Assembly (NCBI GenBank): GCA_963682055.1
Contig: OY821744.1
Location: 31,658,967-31,722,966 of the forward strand
DNA length: 64,000 bases
Direction: 5' to 3'
From: Primula veris
Lineage: Eukaryota > Streptophyta > Magnoliopsida > Ericales > Primulaceae
The notes below the pieces were generated by a model. It searched no databases and was not told where the DNA came from. It saw only the letters and a list, made by a program, of their open reading frames with translations. The translations under genes were made by a program, and so were the position numbers. Of the stretch, positions 33,301 to 46,108 are shown piece by piece. Position 1 is the first letter of the stretch, and every line of letters starts with the position of its first letter.

Positions 33301-35051
33301 GGTTGGGGACTAAAGTAGAAAAGATGTGATTAAACAATGTACGATGTATAAAAAAACATGATAGAATAGTGTGATTCGTAACTATTAAATGCCACAACCC
33401 TATCAAGGTGTAGTATTAGTGGACTAATTGGTGATTTTCATATATTCGTGTACAAAGGTCAAACCTGATCATAATTTGGTGTACGAAATTGTGATTAGCT
33501 TTTTTATTTACTAATCATTCATTTCTTATGTTTATTTAACATGTTCCGTTAAGCAGATGAGTACAAGAATCCCTCGTGCAGTAAGGGATCCATTCCAGCT
33601 AAAACTGAATAGCATGGGTATGTGATACCATGATATCCTCTTCTGGCATGATATATTGTATCTTTTGTATATAGTTATATATATTTGCTTAATTCTCTCT
33701 ATTGATTTTTCCACACACAGTACCTGGACCTGATCTTGAGTTGAAGCTATGGGACTTTGGCAATCAAACCGATGATTGTTTCCTTGGTCTAACTCTGGCA
33801 GTAAACCCCAGTTTGCCTAATTTGGGTAATTAGTTATCTCCTGGCAGTCCTTTATTTATTTTCATTTCCCAGTTGTACTAAACTTGATGTATACAGCCTC
33901 CTCGTGAACGGTGCTTGTATGTGCATGCACATCTCAATTCTCTTTCTTTTCAAATGGCTCATTATATAATCAAAAAGCTTTAGTTTCCGTTTTCTTAGCA
34001 CTAAACTTTTAAGTGATTAACCTGCAAAATATATTCACTTGACTGATATAGGTTTTGTTTTTGCAGAAATTTCTCACAAGGTGTCTAATAGTACAACAGG
34101 AGAGGTGAGCATATAGATTTAAAACTGCTTTGCCTGGCTTCATAGATTGTGATGAATTATGTTATTTGCCGTATTACTAAAGGAAAACAATGGCTTGTCA
34201 ATGTGTATAAAAATGTGATCTTGTTTTTCAATTTTTTTGCAGGACACGAGGTTATATTCCGGTTTTCAGGAACCCCCTCAACATTCAGGTATTATGTTAT
34301 ATCTGTCTTTCAAAGTTTATATTACCAAAACAGCAAAGCTGATTGGAATCAGTTTTCTTCAAGATGTTTGGTTTCTGAAGTTCCAACTCTGCGATACACA
34401 AAAGTTATATGCTTTATTGAAAGGAAAAAGTTACAATGAAAAATTTACATTGCTTGGAGAATTGCTAATCACTTAGAATGACAACTATATGTTGAGGAAA
34501 CGAATAGAGCTTGTAAGGTGCTAATGAGCCTCTATTTTTATTTCTTTAGATCTTGCCTACATGGTATTGTATAATGAGTGTTGAAGTTCAGCAAGTTTGT
34601 GTATAGTTGCAGTGTTACCAATCAAGTCAAATGAAAATACTTTCTTTCTAAAGAAAAAATGCAAGGACAATTTGTTTGGCCTTTTTTTCAGTGCTGTTTT
34701 CTCATGAAGTTATTGCTTTTGTCTGCAGTGTTTTGGTCATTGGTTTCTCCTGATAATAACGGTGCATTGTCAAGTGTAGAATCATCATTGTCACTATCAT
34801 TTAGGTGAGTCATTTTTTATCGACTACTATCAATCCTTTTAGACATCTCTTATTCGATAAATTGGTTCCCAAGTTCTCCTTAACCTAATTATTTACTCTC
34901 TTTTTTTCAAATCAGCAGTTCAGTACATCATTCAGCAATTGGTGCTCCACAATCATCTGGGTTCACTTTTTTTCCTTTACAGCCTAACGTTTTAGAACGG
35001 CCGTTAATGGCCACATCATCTCCCTTCCAGCAGCAGGTTCATTTCCGTTGA
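30317..35051 (+). CDS. MHK: MHK-type serine/threonine kinase (CMGC, MAK/RCK-like)
   Basis: A protein kinase of the CMGC group, related to male germ cell-associated (MAK/RCK) kinases and called MHK in Arabidopsis; its plant substrates are poorly known. Coding exons: 30317-30324, 30418-30496, 30794-30862, 30983-31072, 31551-31689, 31796-31898, 31994-32046, 32317-32383, 32691-32799, 32905-32970, 33084-33152, 33557-33617, 33721-33825, 34067-34104, 34243-34288, 34729-34804 and 34916-35051. Phases match throughout, giving 437 aa, close to family length. Motifs: glycine loop [10 protein letters not shown], catalytic VAVKK (Lys33), HRDLKP (Asp125), ADFGLAR (Asp142), activation loop [13 protein letters not shown] (Thr156, Tyr158), then a Ser-rich C-terminal tail ending QQQVHFR. 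The first coding exon is only eight bases, fixed by the [11 protein letters not shown] start. The last acceptor is a NAGNAG site (ATCAGCAG) that could give isoforms differing by one residue. Confidence 0.95.
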
Positions 35052-37610
35052 GTTCATTGCTGGGATTATTGAATAATGAGGAGATAACAGAGATACATAG
35101 CGATTAGTTCATATAGGATTATGCGACAACATTTTTTCTCAAGTTTATTTTTGTGGATAAAAGAAAATCATTACGTTAGACAAGAATTTATATCAATTTT
35201 CTCTCCGGTTTCCGGGATATTCAGTTTCCCTCTTTGGTTGTAAATATAACCTAATGAGAGGGAGATTAATTTAAAGTCGTGAATTGTGTTTGTGTAGCTG
35301 GTTATAGGCACTTGAGAGTTGAGATTGACGTAATACAAATACAAAAGACGATTTTTCTATCAATGTTATTTGAATCTTTTTTCGACTGAGCACTCGTTTT
35401 ATGTTTGTCTTTTTATCTATATCCGACATCGTCTTTAGATACACTTGAGGTTACTTGCAGGATATATTATAGAAAATTATTGGTTTTCGGGAGAGAATTT
35501 ACGCTGAGTGATTGATTGGCCAAAAATGAAAGAATTCTTTGAAGTGTTTCAGATATAAGGAATTCATGGCTTTTAAGAGTTTTAACTGATTTAGTGTTTG
35601 CAGCAAACCAGATCAATTATGCCTGATGATAATAATTTAAAGACTTATAATAAAGGGCCATACTAGTGTCAATTTTAAACATACTAGTTCAAGTGACTGA
35701 TATAGCTAACTAGTTAAGGTGAAACTCGTAGTAGTAAACTTTTAAAGTTGTAGTATGTGTTTTAAAGAAATAGTAAGTTATATATTAAGAAAAAAATAAA
35801 AAAAGAACAACACCGATTCACCGACCCAACCAATTACATCTCCGTAGCGTTATCATTATTCCTTCCCAAACATTACTATAAAAAATCGCCCAGTAATTTC
35901 TGGCATAATACAAATTTTATTTCAAAGCTAAACGTTTTAGAAAACAACTTTATTAAACTAAAGAAGGGAGGCCAGTTGCTTAATTAAAATCTTGCTACAT
36001 AATACGAACTTTTCACTAGATGGATAACAAGCCAAAATGTATAATAAAATAACTAAATGGTATCAAGTTTAAATTGAACTGTGATGGTTGGACCTTGAGT
36101 TGAGGCATAACAAGAAGATGAACGTAAACTTATATTATATGTAATATTAACTCAAAATGGTATAATACAAGTTAGAAAAAAAGTTACAAGTTAACCTTGT
36201 GTTTAAAACCATTTTTTTATGCATAAGTTAAAACCATAGGAGGTAAAAAAAAAAAAAAAAAACCTTGTTAAAACTGGGAAATATTTTTCGGGGATTTAAA
36301 CACTTGTACAATATTACATATTTTTCAATTTAGTACATTCTATTTAGTAAACATCCAATTTAGTACCCTCAATTACCAAAATCATTACTATTTAGTATCT
36401 TCTACCGAGATTGGTCAACAAAAACGTGACATGAAAATGATGTCATCACCGCCACGTCAGGAAGATTTTAACATTTTATTACCTTTTACAATAGATTTTT
36501 TACTATTTCGTAACTTAAACTATCAAAATTAGTTTAATAGTTGACACATAGAGTACTAAATTGAGTGAATTGATAATAGAATGTATTAAATTGATTTTTA
36601 ATGATAAAAAATACGTTTAGTACACCCAACTAACATTCGTTAAAAAAAACATACCAAATTATCAAAACTAACAATTTAAATACTAAATTACGTATTTTTT
36701 TTTAATAAACCAATAATTTTGACAAAATCGATCTTTAAATCGTGTCACATGCCATCACGTGACCACATTAAAGTTTATTTTACTTTTTCACCTCTTTTTC
36801 GCTTCTAAAACAGAAAATATAGAACATACAACTAAATTTCACCCTTTTAATTTGAAGCAAAAAAATGAGGGCAAAAACTTTCCAAAAAAAAAATTGAGGG
36901 CAAACCGGTAAAATAACTTTTAACTTGGTCGCGTGGTGACATGCGACACGATTTTAAGATTAATTTTGTTAGAAAGATTTGTTTGTGAAAAAAAGAACGT
37001 ATTTCAGTACTCGAATTGTTTAGATTAATAGTTTGATATTATTATTTTTTTGTTAATGTATATTAGTTGAATATACTAAAATTATTTTTTTACCTTTTTA
37101 TAATAGTGGAAAGTAATACTGTAAATCTAAAAAGTTGTATTGTATAAATAGAACCTTAAATAAAAATAAAAATAAAAATTAGGGTCCGTTTGTTATTAGT
37201 TTTTTCAGTCAAAAAGTTGTTTTGACGTTAGCTAATAAACTTTTATTTTTTTCAATCAAAATAACTTTATAATACATTTTTTTTAATAAATTTTTATAAT
37301 ATCATATTTAAACGACCAAGTAACACATAAGCATACGAATAAAATTTTAGTTGAGATAAGATAAATATTCATTTAAATTGTTAAAATAGTGATAAAATGA
37401 GAAAACTAGCAAAATATCTAAAATGTGTGGGGTTTTTCTTTTATATTTTTTTAGTTATATTATTCTAAAATATATTTTTTTAAAAACTAAAAAAAAAAAC
37501 AGTGATGTCAAAATCACATTACTTTTTAAAATGAAAAAACAAAAAAAAAACTGACAAAGAATGCCAAACATGCAGTATAAAACTGACTCCATTTGTCCGG
37601 TATATGTAAA
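35052..37610. other. Intergenic with degraded foldbacks, no gene seen
   Basis: AT-rich. It holds an A-run at 36247-36265, a foldback at 36616-37083 and TTTAGTAC-rich sequence at 36300-36600 that looks related to it. GGGTCCGTTTGTTATTAG near 37181 resembles the edge of another MITE. No coding exon is supported. Confidence 0.5.
36616..37083. mobile_element. MITE-like foldback element
   Basis: The left arm (TTTAGTACACCCAACTAACA...) and the complement of the right arm (TTTAGTATATTCAACTAATA...) match imperfectly over about 80 bp. Inner segments around ATCGTGTCACATGCCATCACG and GTGGTGACATGCGACACGAT also pair. It is non-coding. Superfamily and target duplication are unclear. Confidence 0.6.
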
Positions 37611-40398
37611 ATGGAACCTCAAGAAAATAGCGTAACACGGTGCCCGCCGTTACATAATCCACCGCCTCAGTTAAATATTAATCCTCACAATAATAATAAT
37701 AATAATAATAATAATTACTATCATATACACTCGTTACCTAATTGCCCAGTTCATAACCGTCTTATTCCACTACACACTCATCACCACCCTTTTTGCCCCC
37801 ACTCTCTCTCTACACCTTTGTAAGTAAATTACTCCCTTTTTATTTCTATTCTTTTTTTATTATTTTTTATTTACACGCTCGAGCTCAATTAGGTTACGGG
37901 TTTGAAATTGGTAATTTTAATGAGTGTTTATGTTTTATTATTTATTTAACTTGTTAAGGAATTTGATGTCCCATTTGCAAAATTGGATTCTGATATTATT
38001 TCTTCTTCTTCTTCTTCTTATATATGTGTCTGTTTGGTACAACTTTTCCTCAGCTTTATTAGTTTGTTTTTTCTTCCTGAGTGTTTGTTAATTGTTATGC
38101 TTTTTATCTTTTCAAAAACGATCTTTTGAGTCAAAAAAGCTAGAAATTTGGGGATTTTTAAAGCTTTTTCACGTAAAAACTACAAAACTAGAAATTTTCT
38201 TATTAAATCATTTTGTATATGTACGAGTCACTTGTAAATTAAAACTAAGTATAAAGTGACTTGTAAATGAAAATAAGTTATAAGTTACTTGTAAGTAAAA
38301 CTGCTAAGGTGGTGCCAAACAGTAGCTTCCTTTAAGCAAGCTTTTTTTCTCATTGGTTTTTTAAAGCAGCTTTTTGACCAAAAAAGCCGATGCCAAACCC
38401 GCCCTATATCTTCATTGATTTATAATTATGTATTTATCGTGTTCAATTATGCTACGGTTTTGAATTGGAGTTGAATGAATTTCTGAATCTATCCAACTTA
38501 TAAAGGAATTTAAATGTCTGATGATTATTAATGTTTACTTAAGTTGTAATTGGATGTAAGTGATTTGTAAAGGCATGTGTGTTAGGCAAGTCGATTTTTT
38601 CTTCTTCTTATTTGTCTTAATTGTTTTATAATTATGTATTTATCGGTTGCATGCTCAAGCTCAATCAGGTTGAGGTTTTGAATTGGAATTTTAAATAAAT
38701 TTCCGAGTTTAATGTCTATGGTTATTAATGTTACTTTGTTTATAATTGGATGCAAGTAATTTGTAAAGATATGTGTGTTAGGCAGATCGTTTATTTTTCT
38801 CCATTATTTGTCTTGATTGCTTTATGTTTATGTGCCTGCTTTATGCATTCAACCCTTGAGCTCAAATAAGTTATGGTTTGTATTCAGTGTTTTAATTTGG
38901 AACTTTAACAGAATTTTATTTAACTTATTAGGGAATGTGTAATTCCGATGGTAAACTATATGGAGTGTTGATTTGGTTAAAATTCGAATGCAATTGATTT
39001 GTAAATTAATGTGTTAGGCAGATCAATGAATGAGTAACTTTAGATGGGAACAAATGGAGTAAAAGAATTCAGAGTTGCCAGGCTACTTGATTTTTCATAT
39101 GTTTTCTTATAACCAACTCCAAATTATTGGGATTATGGCGCAGTTTGGTGATGATAATTTGTTTAGATTTGATTATATGGTATTAGGATGAGTGAAGTTC
39201 AATATCTCGTTCATATGGAGTACTTGCATAATTACATGGTGTGGTTTTCTTGTTGATCACGTAAGGTTTGTCTATGGGCAAGTTGGCTTTTGAGGTAAAA
39301 GAGCAATGGCTTTATGCAGCTTAAGAACAGATACCGTGGGAAGCAAGAGGACCAATACCTTAGAATTTGTTTATATATTTATTGAGTTTTTACCAGTGCT
39401 GGTTATTATCACACAGTACCGCCATATTTGAAAATAAGCATTAAAAAAAACCATCTTCATTGACCAACTAGTAGGAAGGCATAACATCATCGAAGTATAA
39501 TGAGATTGTATGCTAACGCTCCACATCGGGTCCAGTAGCAAAAATAGAAATGGAGGTTTGACTTGGTGAATAGAATTGGACTAGCGTGACTTCAGTTCCA
39601 TCATGCATACAATCAAGTTCACAAACTTGATACAATAAAACTTAAACGAGGTTGGAAAATTTATAAGGTTAAGGCCGTTACAGGATACAGTCGTACATGC
39701 CGACTGTTGACTAAATTTGAGATATTAAAAACTTGTGTGACTGAAGTGCAGACTTTTCTTGTCCAAGCTTCACTTTGTTATTCTCATTTATCAAAATGCC
39801 ATTTAGGGTTCGTTTTGGTTTGTCACCAAAAACAGTACTACCTTTTAAGTTTTATCAACTGAGAAAAAAACTTGATGAAAGTACGTTCAAGCTTCTTGTC
39901 TTTCCAAGTCAAAAAACCAAAAAATCCGTTGAGCTTTCCTCTTTTTTTGTATCGAGTTTTTGCCTTAAAAAATCTAGAAGCTTTGAACCAGATTCGTCCA
40001 TTTTTCCCTTCGTTTAGAAAACGGTAGTATTCTTGTTTTAAGGCTACCATCTAAAAGACTCTTAATCCTCGACCAAACAAGCTAGTTAATTGTGTGTATG
40101 ATTTCGTGGTTAGGATGACACAAGGTGTTGATGACCAGGCAATCATTGAGGAGGAAGGAGAAGAAGAGCCTGTTTTGGTTCTAACAGATGAATGGAGCGA
40201 CTTCTTTGCAAAATCTGACGCTAAAAGGAAAGCAGGTGAGCGAGCTCATTACTTTTATTTGTATTTATTTTCTAATTATAAACATGGTTGTAGCTCCTAC
40301 CAAATACTTATCATCTCGTTTCCTCTGATTGCATGTGTTATACCTATGCAGTGAAAAAACAGGCTAAAAAGAAAGCGAAAACATCCGTGGAGAGCTAG
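37611..40398 (+). CDS. Small plant protein of unknown function
   Basis: Three exons (37611-37819, 40114-40235, 40352-40398) join in phase with GT-AG borders to give 125 aa. I do not recognise a named family. The N-terminal half is rich in Pro, His and Asn, with a run of nine Asn encoded by an AAT/AAC microsatellite (37689-37715) and a His/Pro-rich stretch (LHTHHHPFCPHS). The C-terminal half looks more conserved: an acidic segment (EEEGEEEPVLVLTDEW), then SDFFAKSDAKRK and a Lys-rich end (KKQAKKKAKTSVES) that could serve as a nuclear signal or bind nucleic acid. The start is the first ATG in frame; an upstream TTG is not used. A second possible start is the ATG at 40115, the first full codon of exon 2, which would give only the conserved half. 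The exon chain is well supported; function is unknown. Confidence 0.7.
37870..39030 (+). repeat. Diverged about 200-bp repeats in intron 1 of the small gene
   Basis: Motifs of the type TAATTGGATG(T/C)AAGT(G/A)ATTTGTAAA followed by GTGTGTTAGGCA recur near 38547, 38748 and 38985. GAGCTCAA(T/A)...GGTT...TTTGAATTGG motifs recur near 37880, 38440, 38655 and 38860. They look like old tandem copies of one intron segment. Confidence 0.55.
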
Positions 40399-42639
40399 AA
40401 CAATCTCGGTTTCTCACTCGGTCACTCTTCAAGGTAGTGAGGTACACAATAGCAAACGATTTCCCCCAAGGGACTGGATGATGAATATAGCGGTTTTCCT
40501 TCTATTGGTAATAGAAATTGGTGCAACTTTTGTTGTCATTTCCCATTGGTCCCGTTTGGCATCACATTGTATCTTTTGTGTGTTCCGTGATCTTTTTAGT
40601 AAAGATTGTATTTGTTGATTGATAAATTCAAATCCTTACTGGTTACGAGTACGATAATCAACCTCCAGAGGAGGAGTGTTGCTTTGCACCATTCTTTGTG
40701 CAGAAGCACAAACCCGCGTGAGTATCTCATGACGTTTTCATTAAAAATAGTTTCTTTTTTCCTTAAGAATATTATGCTATCGTTGACATATTTAGAAAGT
40801 AAAAAAGTAACTGTGTTTTATTTTTTCAGCTATTCCAGATTTAACTAAATGGACAGTTGCTTATCAAAAAACCTAAATGGACAGTAGCTCAGATACTTAG
40901 CCCACGGTTGAAAACACCAGTCCTAGTAAACTTGCAGCTTGTGTTGATCCAACAAATAAAAGCATTTGTTTTCTTGCTAACTAGACTTTGGGCTGATTTG
41001 AGTCTTTGCTTATAGTAGTACACTAGCAGACCTGCCCATCCGATGAGTGTGAATCGAAGAAAAAATCTGTAAACTGTTATGGTAGATAATTTGTGAGAAG
41101 ATGCAGTTAAAAGAGAAGTTAATAATTAGATAGCAATTACTATTTTGTAATTTTATAATTTTGTAAATTAATAGTATTTTTTTGTAAATAATTGTTTCAA
41201 GTCTTTATAATGGCTCTTTACATAAAGTAATAGTATAAATATAATATAAGATAAGATGACGGTGAATGTCTTCGGATTCAAACAAATTGATAAATTTTTC
41301 GAAAAGAAATATTCAATCTAGGATGGAAAATGGGTAAACATATGTTATCATTTCCGATTACTTTTTTAAGTTACATGTTGGATTTTAACACCATTATTTT
41401 ACAGACATTAAACACATTGGAACATTAAGCGGGAGAGTATTACAATAATTATCGAAATATAAATGGGAGTTTTAATTATTAACTTATTATAATTGGAACT
41501 TTGACTAAATACGAAATTACTAAAATCAGAAATCCCATTTATTCTTATTCTGACATTTAATCAGAAAATTCCATTAATTGCATTAACTTTAGGAGAGTGC
41601 ATCCAATATATACATGCACATATAATTTGTGAGGAAATGAAAGAGAGTATGAACGGAAAAGATGGTCATTGGTGCTTCATGTATGGTATTTGTTGCAATG
41701 AAAGTAATTTATTAATAAACTTTGCATCAATTCAGTAAATCAGTTAAAACAATAATGTCATAATATAATGCAACAATAATTGTATATAACTTGAATTTGG
41801 AAAGATATTGAATACTAAATGATATCCGGGATACTCGTAAGCAAAACCGTAATAGAAATAACAGAGCCGGCCCAAAAAATAATTTCTTCATGAGTTACCT
41901 TGTTGATTTTTGTTTTGTTTTGCCTATTTAATGAAAAACTCGAAAAAACTTAGTATAAATTTTATTTTTTTCGGAAAATTATTTGCCCTTGCGATGGGAT
42001 GCCTAGTCCAGTTAGACTATCTGCATTGACGCGAGAAATAATACAGTATTCAGTATTTACTATTCCCTTTGTTCCCAATTAATTGTCCACTGCGTAATTA
42101 CGTGCAATTTTGACCGGCTAATAACTTGTACCAAAATTGTCGGAACGAAAATTTTAAAAAGTTAATCATATAGTTCAATATTAAATTATATGATTTAGTT
42201 TAAAAAAAATTTATTTCGACAATTTTATTACATATTATAAGTCGGTCAAAATTGAACGTAATTTCGTAAAAGACAATTAATTGAGAATAATTTGTTATAT
42301 TTGCCAATTTATTACACAAAATCATATAAATACTGTAAATAATGAAAATAAAAAAAAGATCATGTACTTATTTAGTCTCTTACCTTAACACTCAAATAAG
42401 TAACAAAATTTAATATTCCAACATTAATACAAAATCATACGTGTCAACCTCCCATTGGCCATAATTACGTAATGCACCTTCGTGTCTCTTTATTTCCCAA
42501 ACGGGCTTTTCCCACTTAGCGCCAAATACAACCCCTCAAAATAAACCCTATCTCTCTCTCTCTAAAAATATAAATACAAATATACATATACATTTATCAT
42601 AAAAATATATATATATAGAGAGAGAGAGAGGTTATATAG
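40399..42639. other. Intergenic with one MITE and the promoter of the next gene
   Basis: 3' region of the small gene, then AT-rich DNA and the MITE at 42062-42290. Just before the receptor gene there is TAGCGCCAAA (about 42517, E2F-like), AAACCCTA (about 42543, telo-box-like), a CT repeat and (TA)n(GA)n (42607-42631). These motifs are suggestive only. Confidence 0.45.
42062..42290. mobile_element. MITE, family copy 2
   Basis: Homologous to 25031-25218. It shares CAATTAATTGT/ACAATTAATTG ends, an ACGTGCAATTTTGACCGGCT inner arm with its complement at the other end, and an AAAATTGTCGGAAC segment. It is non-coding and the borders are approximate. Confidence 0.6.
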
Positions 42640-45600
42640 ATGGGACGTAAGAGGGGAGAATCACCGGGGATAAAGATGCTGACGTGGCTCAAAGGGAGGT
42701 CTTTGAAGGTGAAGGTTTTGTTGGCATTGCTGGTGATTTTATCTTCGCTTATAGCGCTTCGATACCTTATTCGAGAACATAATCATTTCTTCATTGCTTC
42801 CGAAGCGGTTCATGTTTTTGGGATTCTTGTGTTGATTTACAAACTCACCACCCAAAAGACATGCTCTGGTATATATACAACTATTTTATAGTGTATATCT
42901 ATCTATATTTGTGATTGTTGAATATTTTTGCATGTGGATGATTTGTCTGTCTTAACCTAGCTAGTTTTGTGATTTTATGGACTTGTTATGCATTTAGTTG
43001 AACTTGATAGGCACAGCACAGGATTCAGGGCCGGTCTTGGCATAAGTCAAGTGAGTCAGATAACTTCGGTTCTGGTCCTTCAATAGGCGTAAAAGATTAA
43101 AAAAAAAGTGAAGTTTTTTTGAGGGGTCTATTTTGTGCAATGTAAAAGAGAATGCTTTGTCTAATTGAGACATGGTTCGGATTTTGTATTTTTTTTTGGG
43201 ATTTTTTTTGAAACATGATATGAATTTTTCGGACAAAGTTATAAATACGTCTAAAAAATCATAAGGCGTAGGTGTGAAAAGGCACCGGACCGGCCTTGGA
43301 AGGATTGAATCCTATGTGATTTTTTGTATTTATTATTATGCGGGGTGGGGGGTGGGAGGGAAGACTATAATAGATTATCGATTATTTTTTTAAGATACAT
43401 GGTAAAAAATAGATTATCTATTTTTAGGCAAGTCATATTAGCCCAATCCTAGTTATTATCACAATTGATTATGTTTCCTGTTTAGATTTTAGTTTCACGT
43501 GAATATATTGTTAGATTATTTAGAGATTTTGAAAATACCAAACGACTACATGGTCCGGGTTATAAGTTTCATGTTTTCATCGGTTTAAGTTTAAACATTT
43601 AAGTAATTGAGAAGTCTTCATTTTTACACTTGTTTTTTCAAAGGTCTTTTACACATGGTGATGGTAATAGGCCCAACTAAACTACCTTTTCCATGATAAC
43701 TTCTTCAAAACGTAATGTACGACGGGTAAAGTATAGAGTTTGAGTTTTTTGGTAAATTAAAGCATTTTGGTGGTCTTAACAAAAACAGGATTAACTTTGT
43801 CAGTTCTATGATTTGGAACTTTGTAATTCTTCTGATAGAAGTTTTTTTATACTTGAATAAGGTGCATTCGCTAAGATTGAAAATAATACGAGCTAAGTTT
43901 TGCACCGAAAATGGAATAACAAATTATAGTAACTATGCGCATAGTTGTCAGATTGTAAAGGCAAACTGTATATCTATTTGCAGAAACACACTCTTAATTG
44001 CGCCATACTATTTAAATGTTGATATGGCGCAGTTGAAACTTGAAAGCCATAGGTTTAAACTTTAAAACCAAACAACTGTGCAATGTATTAGCAATTCTTA
44101 TTTCTCGTACTTGAAAACTCTGTACCAGTATCATGTGATGTACAATTTGTTGGCATTTTACTTGATAAGACTAATCAAGGGAGATTTAATGTTGCAAAAT
44201 GCTTTTCTGTATTATAATTAGGCCTTTCACTGAAGACTCAAGAACTTACTGCTCTATTCCTTGCTGTAAGACTGTACTGTAGCTTTTTAGTGGAAGGTGA
44301 TATTCACACGATGCTGGATTTCTCTACTCTTGTAAGCACTTTATGGGTTATTTACATGATAAGATTCAAGTTGAAGTCAAGCTACACCAAAGAGCTAGAC
44401 AACATGCCATATTATTATTTGGTAAGCCCATTTTTCTTTGGTTTTTTTATTGTGTGATTAAATAGAAAAGAACATGATCAAAATGAATCAGTAGTGGAAA
44501 TTCCGCAACTTAAGTAGTCTTGGCAATTTTACTGCACATTTAGCATAGGAATGTAAATTATAGACAAAGAACGGTATGTTTTTTCAACATTGTTCCATCT
44601 TTCCGACAGTGTCATCACTTTGTAGGAAAATATTTCTTACATTTAGTACAGAATAAATGGGGGTGTGATGTGTGATTTTGGTAAATACTAGATTAGTGTA
44701 TTTTTGGTATGGTTCTTTCAGATCTGGCGTCCCTTAGTTGCACCTTAAATTATAAGCTCCGATTTTTTATTAAGTTTGAATATATTTGGTCGACCAGCTT
44801 AAAGGCTTTGCTTTTCTGCATTTTTTGGCCTGGGTAAACTAAAAACTTAACCTTGATGAAACTAGCTTTTAGCAAACCTCTCAAATTTCCAGCTATTTTG
44901 CATAAGAGCTGCAACCAATCAAAGCCAAACTGTGATGTATTTTACATCTGAGTTTATCATTATGACTATGAGACTGGTATTTTAACCAGTTAAAGTCATG
45001 TGCACTTGTAGTTTTTAACAATTACGACTTACGAGTCTCTTCACTTACCAATATTACATCTCCATTTGTTGGACAGGTTATTCCTTCAATTATTCTTGCC
45101 GTTTTTATCCACCCCAAAATGATTAATTCAGTAATCACTCGAATTCCTTGGGCATTCTGTGTATATCTGGAATCTGTGTCAGTACTACCTCAACTTCGTC
45201 TAATGCAAAATGCTGAGGTATCTTTTGACTTAATCACCAATCGTAAAATGTCTATACTTGTGAAGATACAATGATTATTTATCTCTATTGGTTAATGCCT
45301 TCTTTTAGATGGTTGAGCCGTTTACTGGGCATTATGTATTTGCTCTGGGTGTTGCTAGATTCCTCGGTTGTGCTCATTGGATTATACGGGTTAGTCTTAT
45401 GTAATTATTTATTTTAGCTTAACATACAGTATAAAGGATTTAAGGGCTTCCATCACAGCTCCCTTGCCTTACAAAATTTTGCTTGAAATTGAACCTGTCC
45501 CGTTTGTGATATAAGGGTGGCAGGGTGCTACTTTAAATCTGAACAGCCGCATCTAATTTAAAATGATTTTACGCCTGGAGGTTATGATGTGAGGAGCTCC

Positions 45601-46108
45601 CCTTTGCCGAAAAGTAATATTATTATTTCATAGTATGTTAAGAGTAGGAAAAAAAAGCAAAAGATTAGTAATAGGATGGCATGTAGTTGTAAGTTGTAAC
45701 AATTATGGATGTAACGATGTTACATCGTCCGAAAAAAGAACATGTTACAAAATGGTTAAAGTAACTGCATTAAGTTTATGTTCTTGATACTTATTTTAGG
45801 TTTATGAGACCGGAGGCAACTATATCTATTACTTTGGAAGTGGGCATTTGTGGCTTATAATTGCTCCATTGTCAGAAGTTGTTCAAACCTTCATTCTAGC
45901 CGACTTCTGCTACTATTATGTCAAGAGGTAACGTAACTGCTCTATGCAAGTTTGTATATGCGCAGATAATAACAACCCTTTTGTGACCTTTTCCATTTTG
46001 TACTTGTTAACCATAATCGCTAACTCATTGTCTAACTTTTGTTTTATAATTCTTATTTGCAGCGTCTTAAAAGGACAGCTGCTGATGAGCCTTCCTTCTC
46101 CTGTCTAG
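42640..46108 (+). CDS. ER lumen protein-retaining receptor (ERD2/KDEL receptor-like)
   Basis: A multi-pass membrane protein of the ERD2 family, whose members return escaped ER residents from Golgi to ER. This is the longer plant ERD2-like subgroup, whose own cargo role is less certain. Exons 42640-42868, 44222-44421, 45077-45217, 45309-45389, 45800-45927 and 46063-46108 have matching phases and GT-AG borders and give 274 aa. The N terminus is basic (MGRKRGESPGIKMLTWLKGR) and followed by a hydrophobic segment (VKVLLALLVILSSLIALRYL), an extra N-terminal stretch that separates this subgroup from canonical receptors of about 215 aa. Family motifs follow: VLIYKL, GLSLKTQELTALFLAVRLYC, YLESVSVLPQLRLMQ, VEPFTGHYVFALGVARFLGC and DFCYYYVKS. 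At least six hydrophobic segments are visible. The C terminus is LLMSLPSPV. Intron 1 carries a hAT-like insertion. Confidence 0.93.
43018..43306. mobile_element. hAT-like MITE remnant in receptor intron 1
   Basis: The inverted ends are CAGGGCCGGTCTTGG on the left and CCGGACCGGCCTTG on the right, with about 273 bp between 43026 and 43298. The flanking 8-mers ACAGGATT and GAAGGATT agree in six of eight bases, as expected for a decayed 8-bp hAT target duplication. It is non-coding; frames across it are spurious. Confidence 0.55.

Noticed and set aside
37593..37610. Upstream TTG as start of the small gene
   Set aside because: Plant nuclear genes rarely start at TTG, and an in-frame ATG follows six codons later.
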